Assembly: GCA_963725155.1 (NCBI GenBank)
Contig: CAVRXU010000009.1
Span: 86,623-150,622 of the forward strand
Reading direction: 5' to 3'
DNA from: DATDAH01 sp963725155
Lineage (GTDB): Bacteria > Actinomycetota > Acidimicrobiia > Acidimicrobiales > DATDAH01
DNA: 64,000 nucleotides
Below are positions 27,428-36,074 of this stretch, piece after piece. Each line of letters starts with the position of its first letter. Position 1 is the first letter of the stretch. Below the pieces are notes generated by a model that saw only the letters and a program-made list of their open reading frames with translations, ran no database searches and was not told the DNA's origin. A program made the translations under genes and the position numbers.

Positions 27428-28578
27428 GACCGAACGGCGCCGTCACTGCCCTGGATGGCGGCCACCTCCTCGGTGAGGTCGATGGCGACCGGGCACCACG
27501 CGATGCAGCGCCCGCAGCCGACACACCCCGACTCGCCGAACTGGTCGAACCAGGTCGAGAGCTTGTGGGTGAGCCACTGGCGGTAGCGCGCCCGCACCGA
27601 GGACCGCACCGGTCCCCCGACGAGGTGGGAGAAGTCCAAGGTGAAGCACGAGTCCCACGTTCGCGACCGCTCCGCCACGGAGCCGGTGATGTCGGTGGTG
27701 TCCTCGACTGTTCCACAGAAGCACGTCGGGCAGACCATCGTGCAGTTCGTGCACGCCAGACACCGGGAGGCGACATCGTCCCAACGGGGGTGTTCCAGGT
27801 TGCGGCCCAGCAGGTCGGCGACCTCGGCGGCCGGCAGTCGTCGGGTCTGCTCGCGCTCGGCGCGTTCCCACGCGCTCCGCGTCGCTCCCCGATCGGTCTC
27901 GTCGGCGGGTCGAATGGGAACACGACCCAAGATCGCGGCGCCCCGCTCGCTGCCGGTCTGAACGACGAAACGGTGGCCGCCGGCGTCGACCAACTCGGTG
28001 ATGGCCAGGTCGAACCCCGCCTCCGACGTCGGTCCGGTCGCCATGGAGGCACAGAAGCAGGTTCCGCCGGCTTCGCCACACTGGGCCACGACGATGAACA
28101 CGCCGTCCCGCCTCGCCGCGTACCCGGGATCGGGGACGGTCCCCGAGCGCAGGACACGGTCCTGGACGCCGATCCCGGCGAGGTCGCAGGAGCGCACGCC
28201 GAGGAAGGCATACCGAGGTGCCGGCTCGGGCGTGTCGTCGACCTCGAAGCCTCGACCATCGCGTCGGGCGCGGAAGAGCACCGTGCGGGACGGGTGGAGG
28301 AAGGGCTTCCACGACGTGGCCGGTGTGGTGAACCCGAAGACCGCTTCGTCGGCCCGCCTCCGGAGCCGGTAGCGGGCACCGTCCTGCTCGTCGCCCCATC
28401 CCGCCGGGAGGTCAGCGACGCCGTCGATGTGGTCCAGCACGACGGCGTTGTCCCGGAGGGTTGGCCCGATGACCTCGAATCCGTCGTCCACGAGCGCGTC
28501 GATGACGCCAGCCAAGCCGTCGAGGTCGATGACGGCAGCGTCTTCCAGCGTGGGCGCCGGGGCCGAGGGCTCGTTCAC
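27424..28578 (-). CDS. hyhB: Group 3b hydrogenase beta subunit, 4Fe-4S dicluster protein
   Basis: 384 residues from GTG 28578, resembling anaerobic sulfite reductase A/sulfhydrogenase beta proteins. The C-terminal half has two Cys-rich binding sites: CLACTNCTMVCPTCFCGTVE and CVGCGRCIAWCPVAIDL. Earlier Cys (LGVRSCDLAGIGVQD, CGEAGGTCFCASM) are also conserved in this family. It wires the small subunit to the gamma subunit. It is the first gene of the eight-gene hydrogenase operon. Confidence 0.93.
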   Translation of the reverse strand: MNEPSAPAPTLEDAAVIDLDGLAGVIDALVDDGFEVIGPTLRDNAVVLDHIDGVADLPAGWGDEQDGARYRLRRRADEAVFGFTTPATSWKPFLHPSRTVLFRARRDGRGFEVDDTPEPAPRYAFLGVRSCDLAGIGVQDRVLRSGTVPDPGYAARRDGVFIVVAQCGEAGGTCFCASMATGPTSEAGFDLAITELVDAGGHRFVVQTGSERGAAILGRVPIRPADETDRGATRSAWERAEREQTRRLPAAEVADLLGRNLEHPRWDDVASRCLACTNCTMVCPTCFCGTVEDTTDITGSVAERSRTWDSCFTLDFSHLVGGPVRSSVRARYRQWLTHKLSTWFDQFGESGCVGCGRCIAWCPVAIDLTEEVAAIQGSDGAVRS

Positions 28579-28737
28579 CAGCCGCGGCGATGGTAGTTAG
28601 GCCGCCGGTCCCGCGCTGCGGGGCCCGAGGCGAGCGACCAGGGGCCCAACGTCACCACCCGCCTGCGCATCGCACCATCGTCGCCCACGCGGCTGACCCC
28701 ACCCAGGGTCCAAGGTCCTCGGTGACCGCGTCCACGT
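28579..28737. promoter_or_regulatory. Spacer holding the presumed hydrogenase operon promoter
   Basis: The 159 bp between the aldolase stop and the hydrogenase beta start must contain the hydrogenase promoter on the minus strand. GGGGCCC occurs twice, 22 bp apart, at about 28619 and 28641, which could be a regulator site or chance in GC-rich DNA. I cannot name -35 or -10 elements. Confidence 0.3.
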
Positions 28738-29625
28738 TCAGGTGATCGACGCGGCGAAGATGCTCGCGATCGACTCGTCCAGCGCGGCGTCGAACTCGGC
28801 ATCACTCTGCTGCGCGGTCAGGCCCTCGGTCAGGGCCCGGGAGAAGCTGGCGACCATGCCGTGGTTGCGCGAGAGACGGGCGTCGGCCTCCTCGCGGCTG
28901 TAGCCGCCGGAGAGGGCCGCCACCCGCAGGACGTTCGGGTGGTCGACCAGGTCGGCGTAGAAGTCGTCGCTCTCGGGCAGGGTCAACTTCAGCATGACCC
29001 GCTGGTCGGATGGGAGCTGGTCGAGCTGGGCCTGGATGGCGGCCTTGAGCAGGTCCTCCGCCTCGGCTTTCTGCGGGCTGTGGATGTCGACCTCGGGTTC
29101 GACGATCGGCACCAGGTCGGCGGCCAGGATCCGGCGGGCGAGGTCGAACTGCTGCTCGACCACAGCCTTCACACCGGTGTCGTCGGCCAGCTTGATCACC
29201 GAGCGCATCTTGGTGCCGAACACCCCTTTGTCGGTCGCGCGGGCGAGCAGGCCGTCGAGGTCGTCGATCGGCTTCATCAGCTGCACGCCCTCGGCCTCGT
29301 CGACCAGACCCTTGTCCACCTTCAGGAAGGGGACGACGTGCTTCTCGGACCACAAGTACTCGGCCGAACCGCGGCCTTCGATGTCGCGGTCCATGGTGTT
29401 CTCGAACAGGATCCCGCCGAGGATGCGGTCACCGTCGAAGCTCGGGCTGGTGATGATCCGGCGCCGCATCTCGTGGACGAGGTCGAACATCTCGGCCTCA
29501 CCGGAGTATTCGGCTGAGGGGATGCCGTACAGCGCGAGGGCCTTCGGGGTGCTGCCACCGCTCTGGTCGAGCGCGGCGATGAAGCCTCGGTCAGACTTGA
29601 TCTTCTGCAGCTGCTGCTCGTTCAT
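28738..29625 (-). CDS. fda: Class I fructose-bisphosphate aldolase
   Basis: 295 residues from ATG 29625, beginning MNEQQLQKIKSDRGFIAALD and then QSGGSTPKAL, the start typical of bacterial class I (Schiff-base) aldolases of about 296 residues. GILFENTMDRDIEG, VPFLKVDKGL and the lysine-bearing VMLKLTLPE strand follow. It cleaves fructose 1,6-bisphosphate in glycolysis or makes it in gluconeogenesis, without a metal. The frame extends upstream to 29808 with no family match. The end of the gene recurs as a degenerate fragment at 34119-34197. Confidence 0.92.
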   Translation of the reverse strand: MNEQQLQKIKSDRGFIAALDQSGGSTPKALALYGIPSAEYSGEAEMFDLVHEMRRRIITSPSFDGDRILGGILFENTMDRDIEGRGSAEYLWSEKHVVPFLKVDKGLVDEAEGVQLMKPIDDLDGLLARATDKGVFGTKMRSVIKLADDTGVKAVVEQQFDLARRILAADLVPIVEPEVDIHSPQKAEAEDLLKAAIQAQLDQLPSDQRVMLKLTLPESDDFYADLVDHPNVLRVAALSGGYSREEADARLSRNHGMVASFSRALTEGLTAQQSDAEFDAALDESIASIFAASIT

Positions 29626-29810
29626 GAGACCACCGTGTGGGTTGAGGTCGGCTCGGGCGAGGCGCGTGAACGACTCGTCCACGACCCAGCATGCCCGTCT
29701 CGGTCCTGCGGCGGAAGGGCCCTTGGTCCCTCGTACCCGCCGCGAGCGGCACGATCCGAGGAAGCCGCGTACGATTTGGCGGCGGCGAGTGAGGGTCGGG
29801 TGGTTCACCG

Positions 29811-31091
29811 ATGGCTATGACCGCTGAGGTACGGGTCAATGGGACGGCCACGCCAGCCGGTCGCTATGTCACCTGGGCCCCTTCGCCGTGCTCGGTCCGG
29901 CTCACTGATCCCGACGGGGCCACGACTCCCGTCGATGTGGTCGTTCAGAACCAGACCGCCAACGCCGCCGCCCGGTTTGCCTTTCGGGCCAGTCTCGCCG
30001 CCGCGCCGACGGACACGCTGGAGCTACGGCTCTCGACCACGGGCACCGCGAAGACCTTCTTGGCCAGCGGTCGGTGGGGCTTTTCCAGCCGCAGTGACCG
30101 TGACGCCGCCATTCAGGTCCGACGGAGGTCCGACAACGCGGTCTTGGCGACCGTGCCGGCCATGGTCCGCATTCGCAAGGACGCCAACACGCTGACGCCG
30201 GCCGAGCGGGATCGCTTTCTCAGCGCGTTCGCTCGGCTCAACGATGCCGGTCGAGGGGCGTTCCAGAGCTTCCGCGACACCCATCACCAGGCCACCGTCC
30301 AGGAAGCCCACTTCGACGCCGGGTTCCTGCCCTGGCACCGTGCGTTCCTGCTCGACCTCGAACGGGAGCTCCAGAGAATCGACCCGGCGGTGGCCCTGCC
30401 GTACTGGCGTTTCGATCAGCCGGCCCCCAGCCTGTTCCGCACGAGCTTCATGGGGACGGCAGGCGCCACCGGCGTCGTCGGCTTCACGACCACCAATCCG
30501 CTCCGGACGTGGAGCACCGACGGCGTCCCGGGGATCATCCGGGGACCGTTCTTCAACACACAGACCCAGGCGGCGCGGAACCAGCAGAACCAGTCGGTTC
30601 TGGCCGAGGCCTTCGTGACCGGTCACCAGGGCGCCTTCGCCTCACTGCCCAATCCGTTCGAGACGAATCCCCACGGGCGAGCGCACGTCAGCTTTCGCGG
30701 CTACATCTTCGACATCGACACCGCCGCCCGGGATCCGCTCTTCTACCTCCTCCACTGCAACGTGGATCGCCTCTGGGCGAAGTGGCAGTGGCTCCGACGG
30801 CGGTTCGACAAGACCAGCACCGGCACCTTCCCGTTCCTCGGCCGGGCCGGTCAGGCCGGGGCGACCCGGGTCGGTCACAACCTGCTGGACACCATGTGGC
30901 CCTGGAACAACGTCCGGACCGCGCCCCGACCCAACATCGCTCCTCGCCAGCCGTTCTCGCCGTCGCCCACCACCTCCGCACCAGGGCTGAGACCGACCGT
31001 CGGCTCGATGATCGACTACCAGGGACAAGTGCGAGCAACCGAGCGTCTCGGCTTCGGTTACGACGACGTGCCCTTCGAGACGCAGCCGTGA
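29811..31091 (+). CDS. Tyrosinase/polyphenol oxidase-family dicopper protein
   Basis: 426 residues. An N-terminal beta-sandwich of about 120 residues (VRVNGTATPAGRYVTW, VQVRRRSDNAV-like strands) precedes the tyrosinase core. The CuA region has THHQATVQEAHFDAGFLPWH then RAF (residues 157-175). The CuB region has NPHGRAHVSF near 285 and DPLFYLLHCNVDRLWAKWQW near 310. All six His ligands appear present. It would hydroxylate phenols or oxidise catechols to quinones. No signal peptide is seen and no MelC1-type caddie is encoded. It is the first gene of an operon with a HEAT-repeat protein and a SCO1-domain protein, both candidates for copper delivery or assembly. Confidence 0.9.
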   Translation: MAMTAEVRVNGTATPAGRYVTWAPSPCSVRLTDPDGATTPVDVVVQNQTANAAARFAFRASLAAAPTDTLELRLSTTGTAKTFLASGRWGFSSRSDRDAAIQVRRRSDNAVLATVPAMVRIRKDANTLTPAERDRFLSAFARLNDAGRGAFQSFRDTHHQATVQEAHFDAGFLPWHRAFLLDLERELQRIDPAVALPYWRFDQPAPSLFRTSFMGTAGATGVVGFTTTNPLRTWSTDGVPGIIRGPFFNTQTQAARNQQNQSVLAEAFVTGHQGAFASLPNPFETNPHGRAHVSFRGYIFDIDTAARDPLFYLLHCNVDRLWAKWQWLRRRFDKTSTGTFPFLGRAGQAGATRVGHNLLDTMWPWNNVRTAPRPNIAPRQPFSPSPTTSAPGLRPTVGSMIDYQGQVRATERLGFGYDDVPFETQP

Positions 31092-31116
31092 GCGCACTCA
31101 TGAGGAGGTGCTGACG

Positions 31117-32055
31117 TTGGAGGCCGAGGACTACCGATCCACCTATGAGGCCGAGGTCGAGGCCGCCAAGAAGAAGGCGGGCGGGCCCGCGTCGAGCGCC
31201 AAGCGAGGCAGCGCTCGCGGCCCGACGACGGCGTCGCTCCTGAAGGTCATCCGAGACCCCGAGGCCCCTACCGGGGACCGCACGGAGGCGATCGGGGAGC
31301 TCTCACCGCAGGCCAGATCGCAGGCCAAGGTGATCGAGACCCTGATCGCCCTTCTCGCCGACACCGAAGACTCACCCGAAGTGAGGACCGCGGCCCTCGC
31401 GGTCCTCGGCGAGCTCAGCTTCGCGGTCGGCGAGTTCCAGCCCCATCGATCGGCCTATCGCGACGCGCTCCGGGCGGCAGCCACCGACCCCGACCGCAAG
31501 CTGCGGGAGCGGGTGCTGGAGATCCTCGCCCTGCAGGGCGACGAGTACGCGCAGCGACTGATCGTCGAGGGGCTGCAGGAGCCGTCGCAGGCGTTGATCC
31601 ACGAGCGGAAGGCGGTCCAGTACCTCAGCTACGACGTGCACGGTGAGCACCAGGACGTCCTCCGCGACGTCATCGACCGGTCCGCCAACAAGCATGTGCG
31701 GAACGGCGCCCTGCGGATGCTCGCCGCGGACAGCGGGTCCAAGGACCTCTTCGCCCAGATCGTCCAGGACAAGGATGAGGACGTCGAAGCCCGCTCCATC
31801 AGCGCCGTCGCCCTGCAGTCCCTCGCCCCCGACGAGTTTGCCTCGACCGCCCGCGACGTCGTCCTGGACGACGATGACGACGACGAGGTGAGGGCAGCCC
31901 TGCTGACCGCGCTCGAGCAGGACGACCGTCGCTACGACAGTGACCTCGGGGCCGAGCTCTCGCGCCGGCAGCCGAGCATGCAGTCGGCCCCGTTGGCCAA
32001 GGCAGCCGGCGAGTACATCGCCCGGTCCACTGGGCCTGATGGCGAACCCGGCTAG
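31117..32055 (+). CDS. HEAT-repeat protein in the tyrosinase operon
   Basis: About 312 residues. TTG 31117 is the preferred start, eight bases after AGGAGG; the GTG at 31108 overlaps that Shine-Dalgarno. The first 50 residues are charged (YEAEVEAAKKKAGG), then come helical repeats of HEAT type with the pattern of an Asp/Glu-rich turn (DTEDSPEVRTAALAVLGELS, DRKLRERVLEILALQGDEYA, KHVRNGALRMLAADSG, EDVEARSISAVALQSL). Such repeats bind partner proteins. The gene lies 25 bp after the tyrosinase and overlaps the SCO1-domain gene by 17 bp, so the three products probably act together. Confidence 0.8.
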   Translation: MEAEDYRSTYEAEVEAAKKKAGGPASSAKRGSARGPTTASLLKVIRDPEAPTGDRTEAIGELSPQARSQAKVIETLIALLADTEDSPEVRTAALAVLGELSFAVGEFQPHRSAYRDALRAAATDPDRKLRERVLEILALQGDEYAQRLIVEGLQEPSQALIHERKAVQYLSYDVHGEHQDVLRDVIDRSANKHVRNGALRMLAADSGSKDLFAQIVQDKDEDVEARSISAVALQSLAPDEFASTARDVVLDDDDDDEVRAALLTALEQDDRRYDSDLGAELSRRQPSMQSAPLAKAAGEYIARSTGPDGEPG

Positions 32056-33166
32056 CGCCGAGGACGAGCTCGAAGCGACCGTCGCCGCGGTCCGGGCCGA
32101 TCCGTCCACCCGCCACCTCCTCGTCGACCTGCTGGCCGAGTCCTCGGCCATCTACGAGGGGCGCGGGATGGCGACCACCGCCCGACTGCGCGGATGGGTG
32201 CTCGCCGCCTTTGAGGATGTCGGGCTGCCGGCCGAGGCCGGCCCGTACGTCCTCGAGGAGCTGGAGAGCGGGATCGAGCCGCACCTGGTCGCCGCCGCGG
32301 CCAAGGCGGCGCGCGGCGGCGCCCGCCATCCGGAGCTGGGCCCGTGCCTCTTGGCGGCCTTCGAGAACCTGGTGAACCGCGACGACACCGTCACCTTTGA
32401 GGCCTTTCGCCCCCGATGGCCACCCGAACGACCCACGACGGCCCTGTTGGAGATCCTGGAGACGGTCCGCTGGCTCGGCCCCGTCGGGCCGGTGACCGCG
32501 GCCGACTGGTGGGACCAGCAGCGACGGCACGGCGACCGGCTCAGTGGTGCCGTGGCCGCGGCCCTGGCCGAGACCGTGGTCGCTGTGGACGGGGCAGCCC
32601 CGGCACCGATGGCCTGCTGCGGTGGGCCCGAGCCCAGCCCCGGCGACGAGGAGGAGCTCGTACTGCCGGGTCTGGAGAGCGTGACGGTGGAAGATCAGGA
32701 CGCCCAGCGACACCCGCTCGGCTCGCTGCTCAGCGTCAGGCCGACCGTGGTGGCGTTCTTCTACACACGGTGCCCCAACCCCAACAAGTGCTCGCTCACC
32801 ATCAAACAGCTGGCCGAGGTCCAGCGGCTGCTCATCGACCAGTCGATCGAGGACGAGGTGGGCATCCTCGCCCTGTCCTACGACCCTGGGTACGACGGGC
32901 CGGAACGGCTCCTTCGCTACGGGCAGGACCGGGGGATCCGCTTCGGCCCCACGGCCCGTCTGGCCCGAGCGGTCGCGGGCCATGACCAGCTACGAGCCGG
33001 CTTCCGGCTCCGGGTCGGCTATCGCGACACGATCGTGAACCGCCATGCCATCGAAGTGTTCCTCGTCGACTCGGCCGGGACCATCGTGGCCACGTGGGCT
33101 CGACGACGCTGGGATCCGGCCGAAATCGTCGGCCGGGCGGCAGGACTGGCAGCCCGCCGAAGGTGA
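32039..33166 (+). CDS. SCO1/SenC-type copper chaperone domain fused to an N-terminal helical-repeat region
   Basis: About 375 residues. Residues 1-195 are helical and HEAT-like (GWVLAAFEDVGLPAEAGPYV, HLVAAAAKAARGGARHPELG). Residues 215-375 form a thioredoxin-fold SCO1 domain. The copper Cys motif is FYTRCPNPNKCSLT (CP-x4-C where SCO1 usually has CPxxC), and the conserved distal His is in NRHAIEVFLVD. A CCGG sequence at about 197 adds more Cys. No signal peptide or membrane anchor is visible, unlike usual SCO1 proteins. This suggests cytoplasmic copper handling for the tyrosinase encoded two genes upstream. ATG 32039 overlaps the HEAT gene. Confidence 0.8.
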   Translation: MANPASAEDELEATVAAVRADPSTRHLLVDLLAESSAIYEGRGMATTARLRGWVLAAFEDVGLPAEAGPYVLEELESGIEPHLVAAAAKAARGGARHPELGPCLLAAFENLVNRDDTVTFEAFRPRWPPERPTTALLEILETVRWLGPVGPVTAADWWDQQRRHGDRLSGAVAAALAETVVAVDGAAPAPMACCGGPEPSPGDEEELVLPGLESVTVEDQDAQRHPLGSLLSVRPTVVAFFYTRCPNPNKCSLTIKQLAEVQRLLIDQSIEDEVGILALSYDPGYDGPERLLRYGQDRGIRFGPTARLARAVAGHDQLRAGFRLRVGYRDTIVNRHAIEVFLVDSAGTIVATWARRRWDPAEIVGRAAGLAARRR

Positions 33167-33245
33167 CACCTGACCGCCTTCCAATTCCGTCCGATCCGGC
33201 GGAGACTGGGGCGAACCCACACATCCACAGTGAAGGAATCGCCCG

Positions 33246-33644
33246 ATGCCTGATTTCCCCACGCTCACCCACGTGGCCCTCACGGTCCGAGACCTCGCCG
33301 TCAGCGTGCCCTGGTACGAGGCGCTGCTCGACGCCGAGCCCGTGCTCGACGAGGACACCGATCCCCACATGCACCACACCGTGTACCTGCTCGGCAACGG
33401 CACGCTCCTCGGGCTGCACCAGCACGAGACGGCGGCGTCCGACGAGACGTTCAGCGAGTTCCGGGTCGGCCTCGACCACGTGGCCTTCGGCTTGGCCGAC
33501 CGACAGGAGCTCGAGACGTGGGCCGGCCGGCTCGACGAGCTCGGCATCGAGCACGATGCCATCAAGGACGCCAGCTACGGCTCCGGGGTGAGCTTCCGCG
33601 ATCCGGACAACATCCCGCTGGAGTTCTTCGCCCCGCCCGGCTGA
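33246..33644 (+). CDS. VOC-family (glyoxalase-like) protein
   Basis: 132 residues with two paired beta-alpha-beta-beta-beta modules. The first His is in LTHVALTVRDLAVSVPWYEA, and the second module starts LDHVAFGLADRQEL and ends SFRDPDNIPLEFFAPP, with the terminal metal-ligand Glu. Members include glyoxalases, dioxygenases and resistance proteins, so the reaction is open. It follows the SCO1 gene by about 80 bp with its own GAAGGAATC ribosome site. Confidence 0.88.
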   Translation: MPDFPTLTHVALTVRDLAVSVPWYEALLDAEPVLDEDTDPHMHHTVYLLGNGTLLGLHQHETAASDETFSEFRVGLDHVAFGLADRQELETWAGRLDELGIEHDAIKDASYGSGVSFRDPDNIPLEFFAPPG

Positions 33645-33790
33645 GACCACCAGGTGATGGGAGCCAGCTAAAGAGGAGCCAGGGCCGGGTGACGTCACGG
33701 GAACGATTCGACGTTCGGCCAGCGCCCAGGCTGCGAAGGTGAAAACGTGCTCTTGACGACCGGCGCCGTCCCGCGCCAAGGAGGAGCATC

Positions 33791-34003
33791 ATGAGCGAGA
33801 GCGTGTACAAGGTGATCCAGTTGGTCGGAACCAGCTCCGAGAGCTGGGAGAAGGCGGCTGCCGCCGCCATCGCGCGGGCTTCCGGAACCGTCCGGGACCT
33901 CCGCGTCGCCGAGGTCGCCGATCTCGACGTGGTCGTCGAGAACGGCGCCGTGTCGGCCTACCGGGCCAAGCTCAACGTCTCGTTCAAGTACGAGGACGCA
34001 TAG
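33791..34003 (+). CDS. Dodecin (flavin-storage protein)
   Basis: 70 residues: SVYKVIQLVGTSSESWEKAA, then a Trp-free helix, VRDLRVAEVADLDVVVENGA and YRAKLNVSFKYED. The length and the helix wrapped by a three-stranded sheet are typical of dodecins, which assemble into hollow 12-mers binding FMN/FAD. The Shine-Dalgarno AAGGAGG lies just upstream. A cell rich in flavoproteins, as this window suggests, would use such a buffer. Confidence 0.92.
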   Translation: MSESVYKVIQLVGTSSESWEKAAAAAIARASGTVRDLRVAEVADLDVVVENGAVSAYRAKLNVSFKYEDA

Positions 34004-34017
34004 CGGAGTAGGCCGCT
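34002..34017 (+). terminator. Possible short terminator hairpin after dodecin
   Basis: AGCGG-AGTAGG-CCGCT gives a five-pair stem overlapping the dodecin stop codon. There is no T-tract, so support is weak. Confidence 0.25.
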
Positions 34018-34023
34018 GCCCCA

Positions 34024-34197
34024 GGGGTGCCGGACGTTCCTGATCGGTCTCCGGCCGATGTCTGAGCCCCCCCGAGGTCGCAGGACAAGGGCGGCACCCG
34101 GTGTTCAGCCGCGTTCTCGTTCAAGTGATCGATGCGGCGAAAAATGCTCGCGATCGACTCGTCCAGTGCCGCGTCGAACTCGGCGTCACTCTGCTGC
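34024..34197. pseudogene. Scar composed of degenerate 3' ends of an SDR gene and an aldolase gene
   Basis: Positions 34024-34093 match 12355-12424, the last 17 codons and 3' flank of the SDR gene (shared GCCGGAC.TTCCTGATCGGT), with the stop codon mutated from TGA to CGA. Positions 34119-34197 match 28736-28813, the last 25 codons of the class I aldolase on the minus strand (peptide QQSDAEFDAALDESIASIF), with an extra A in the run near 34143. Neither fragment can be expressed. The remaining DNA of the 34004-34299 spacer holds only the ribosome site of the ABC gene. Confidence 0.82.
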
Positions 34198-34299
34198 AGG
34201 TCGCGCGCCTGGATCTCCACGAGTACTCCCTGCCTTCTCCAAGCCTCGGCGGCCGATCTGTCGGACCCTCTCCTGGGACGAGCACGAGGAGATGGGTCG

Positions 34300-35991
34300 A
34301 TGGAATCGGTCATCGAGGAGCTTGCGGAAGCCGCGCCTGCGGTCGACGCCAGATACGAGCCCACGGGCACCAGGGTCGACGTGATCAAGGTCGACCACCG
34401 CGCTGGTGGCCGCCAAGTCCTGCACGAGATCTCGCTGTCGATCGCTCCCGGAGAGCTGGTCGCCCTGGCCGGGGGCAGCGGCGCGGGCAAGACGACCCTG
34501 CTCGAGATCATGGCCGGGCTCCGTCGGCCGGCCGACGGCACCGTGTTGCACGACGGCGTGCCGACCGGTGCGTCAGAGCAGGCCCCCGCGGTCGGCTACG
34601 TGCCCCAGGACGACATCATCCACCGCGAGTTGCCGCTGGGCCGGACCCTGCGCTTCGCCGCCGCGCTCCGGCTGCCGGCGGGTTCGTCGCCCGGCGAGAT
34701 CGAGCAGGCCGTCGAGGCGACGCTGCGGGACCTGGACCTGACCGACCGGGCCGACGTCGCCGTGGGGGCCCTGTCGGGCGGCCAGCGCAAGCGGGCGAGC
34801 ACGGCCGTCGAGCTGTTGGCCCGCCCCCGCCTCCTGCTGCTGGACGAGCCGACGTCGGGCCTCGACCCGGCCACCGCCGCGGAGGTGCTGGCTGTGCTCC
34901 GGCGCCTGGCCGGGCGGGGCGTCACGGTGGTGCTCACCACCCACGCCACGGCCGACATCGAGGTCTGTGACCGTGTCGTGTTCCTGGCCCGCGAGGGCCA
35001 CCTCGCCTTCGCCGGCACCCCGACCGAGGCCAAGGGCTACTTCGAGGTCACCGACCTGACCCAGATCTACTGCCGCCTCACCCACGAGGAGACACCGGAA
35101 GCGTGGGGTCGGCGCTTCGCGGCGAGGCGGCGCCTGGTGCAGGTCCCTCCGGCCCGCGCCCCAGAGCCGAGGGCCCTCCCCATCGGTCCCTTGCACCAGT
35201 GGGCGCTGCTGACCCGCCGGGCCGCCGAGGTCATGACCCGCAACCGCCTCACCCTGGCGGTGCTGCTGGGCTCGCCCTTCCTGGTGACGGCCATGATGGC
35301 CGTCCTGTTCCAGCCCGGCGCCGTCGGGGCCCAGGATCCGGGGTCGATCGGGCCGGCCCAGACGGTGTTCTGGATCGCCTTCGCCGGGTTCTTCTTCGGG
35401 TTGACCTTCGGCCTGCTCCAGATCGTCGGAGAACTGGCGGTCTTCCGTCGGGAACACTTCGCCGGCGTGGGCATCGGCGCCTACGTCCTCTCGAAGGTCG
35501 CCGTGTTGGCACCATTGCTGGCGCTGGTGTCGGCGGGGCTGCTCGGTGTCCTGCGGGTCCTCGACCGACTGCCCGCCGCCGGGTGGGACACCTACACCAG
35601 CCTGTTCGTGACCCTCTTCATCGAGTCGCTGGCCGCCCTGGCCCTCGGCCTGCTGGCCTCGGCCGCGGTGGCCGACGCCGCCCAGGCCACCCTCGCCCTG
35701 CCGATGCTCTGCTTCCCGCAGGTGCTCTTCGCCGGGGCCGTGGTGCCCGTCGGGGACATGTCCGCCCCGGGTCGCGGCATCAGCGTGCTCATGGCCAACC
35801 GTTGGGCCTTCGAGGCCCTCGGCCGGTCGCTGGGCCTCGACGCACTCACATCCCGCGTGGGGAGCCTGTCGGGTTACCAGGACGCCTTCAGCGGCTCACC
35901 GGCACAGGCCTGGGCCCTGCTGGCCGGCTTCGCCGTGGTCCTCACCGCCGCCACCATGGCCGTTCTCGGTCGCCGCTGCCGGACGACCTAG
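34300..35991 (+). CDS. ABC-2 half-transporter: ATPase fused to membrane domain (ABCG-like layout)
   Basis: 563 residues. The ATPase comes first, with Walker A GGSGAGKTTLL near residue 60, signature LSGGQRKRAS near 158, Walker B LLLLDEPTSGLD near 175 and the H-loop TTHATAD. The C-terminal half has six hydrophobic segments (LAVLLGSPFLVTAMMAVLF, FWIAFAGFFFGLTFGLLQIV and so on). This nucleotide-binding-then-membrane order is that of the White/ABCG exporters, so it probably works as a dimer. The substrate may be lipid or drug. ATG 34300 follows AGGAG by eight bases. An upstream ATG at 34132 reads through the scar and is rejected. Confidence 0.9.
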   Translation: MESVIEELAEAAPAVDARYEPTGTRVDVIKVDHRAGGRQVLHEISLSIAPGELVALAGGSGAGKTTLLEIMAGLRRPADGTVLHDGVPTGASEQAPAVGYVPQDDIIHRELPLGRTLRFAAALRLPAGSSPGEIEQAVEATLRDLDLTDRADVAVGALSGGQRKRASTAVELLARPRLLLLDEPTSGLDPATAAEVLAVLRRLAGRGVTVVLTTHATADIEVCDRVVFLAREGHLAFAGTPTEAKGYFEVTDLTQIYCRLTHEETPEAWGRRFAARRRLVQVPPARAPEPRALPIGPLHQWALLTRRAAEVMTRNRLTLAVLLGSPFLVTAMMAVLFQPGAVGAQDPGSIGPAQTVFWIAFAGFFFGLTFGLLQIVGELAVFRREHFAGVGIGAYVLSKVAVLAPLLALVSAGLLGVLRVLDRLPAAGWDTYTSLFVTLFIESLAALALGLLASAAVADAAQATLALPMLCFPQVLFAGAVVPVGDMSAPGRGISVLMANRWAFEALGRSLGLDALTSRVGSLSGYQDAFSGSPAQAWALLAGFAVVLTAATMAVLGRRCRTT

Positions 35992-36074
35992 CCGGTGGTC
36001 ACCGCGGCGGGCACTCGGGTCCGGATGCCTTCGGTGTGCTCAGCGGTGCTCATCGACCCCGAGACCCGGACCGC

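Noticed and set aside
28615..28650. GGGGCCC direct repeat upstream of the hydrogenase operon as a specific regulator site
   Set aside because: The motif is a palindrome likely by chance in GC-rich DNA, and no regulator is known for it. Kept only as a note in the promoter entry.
34132..34299. Upstream extension of the ABC transporter start to ATG 34132
   Set aside because: The added residues translate the SDR/aldolase scar. ATG 34300 has its own ribosome site and starts the conserved part.
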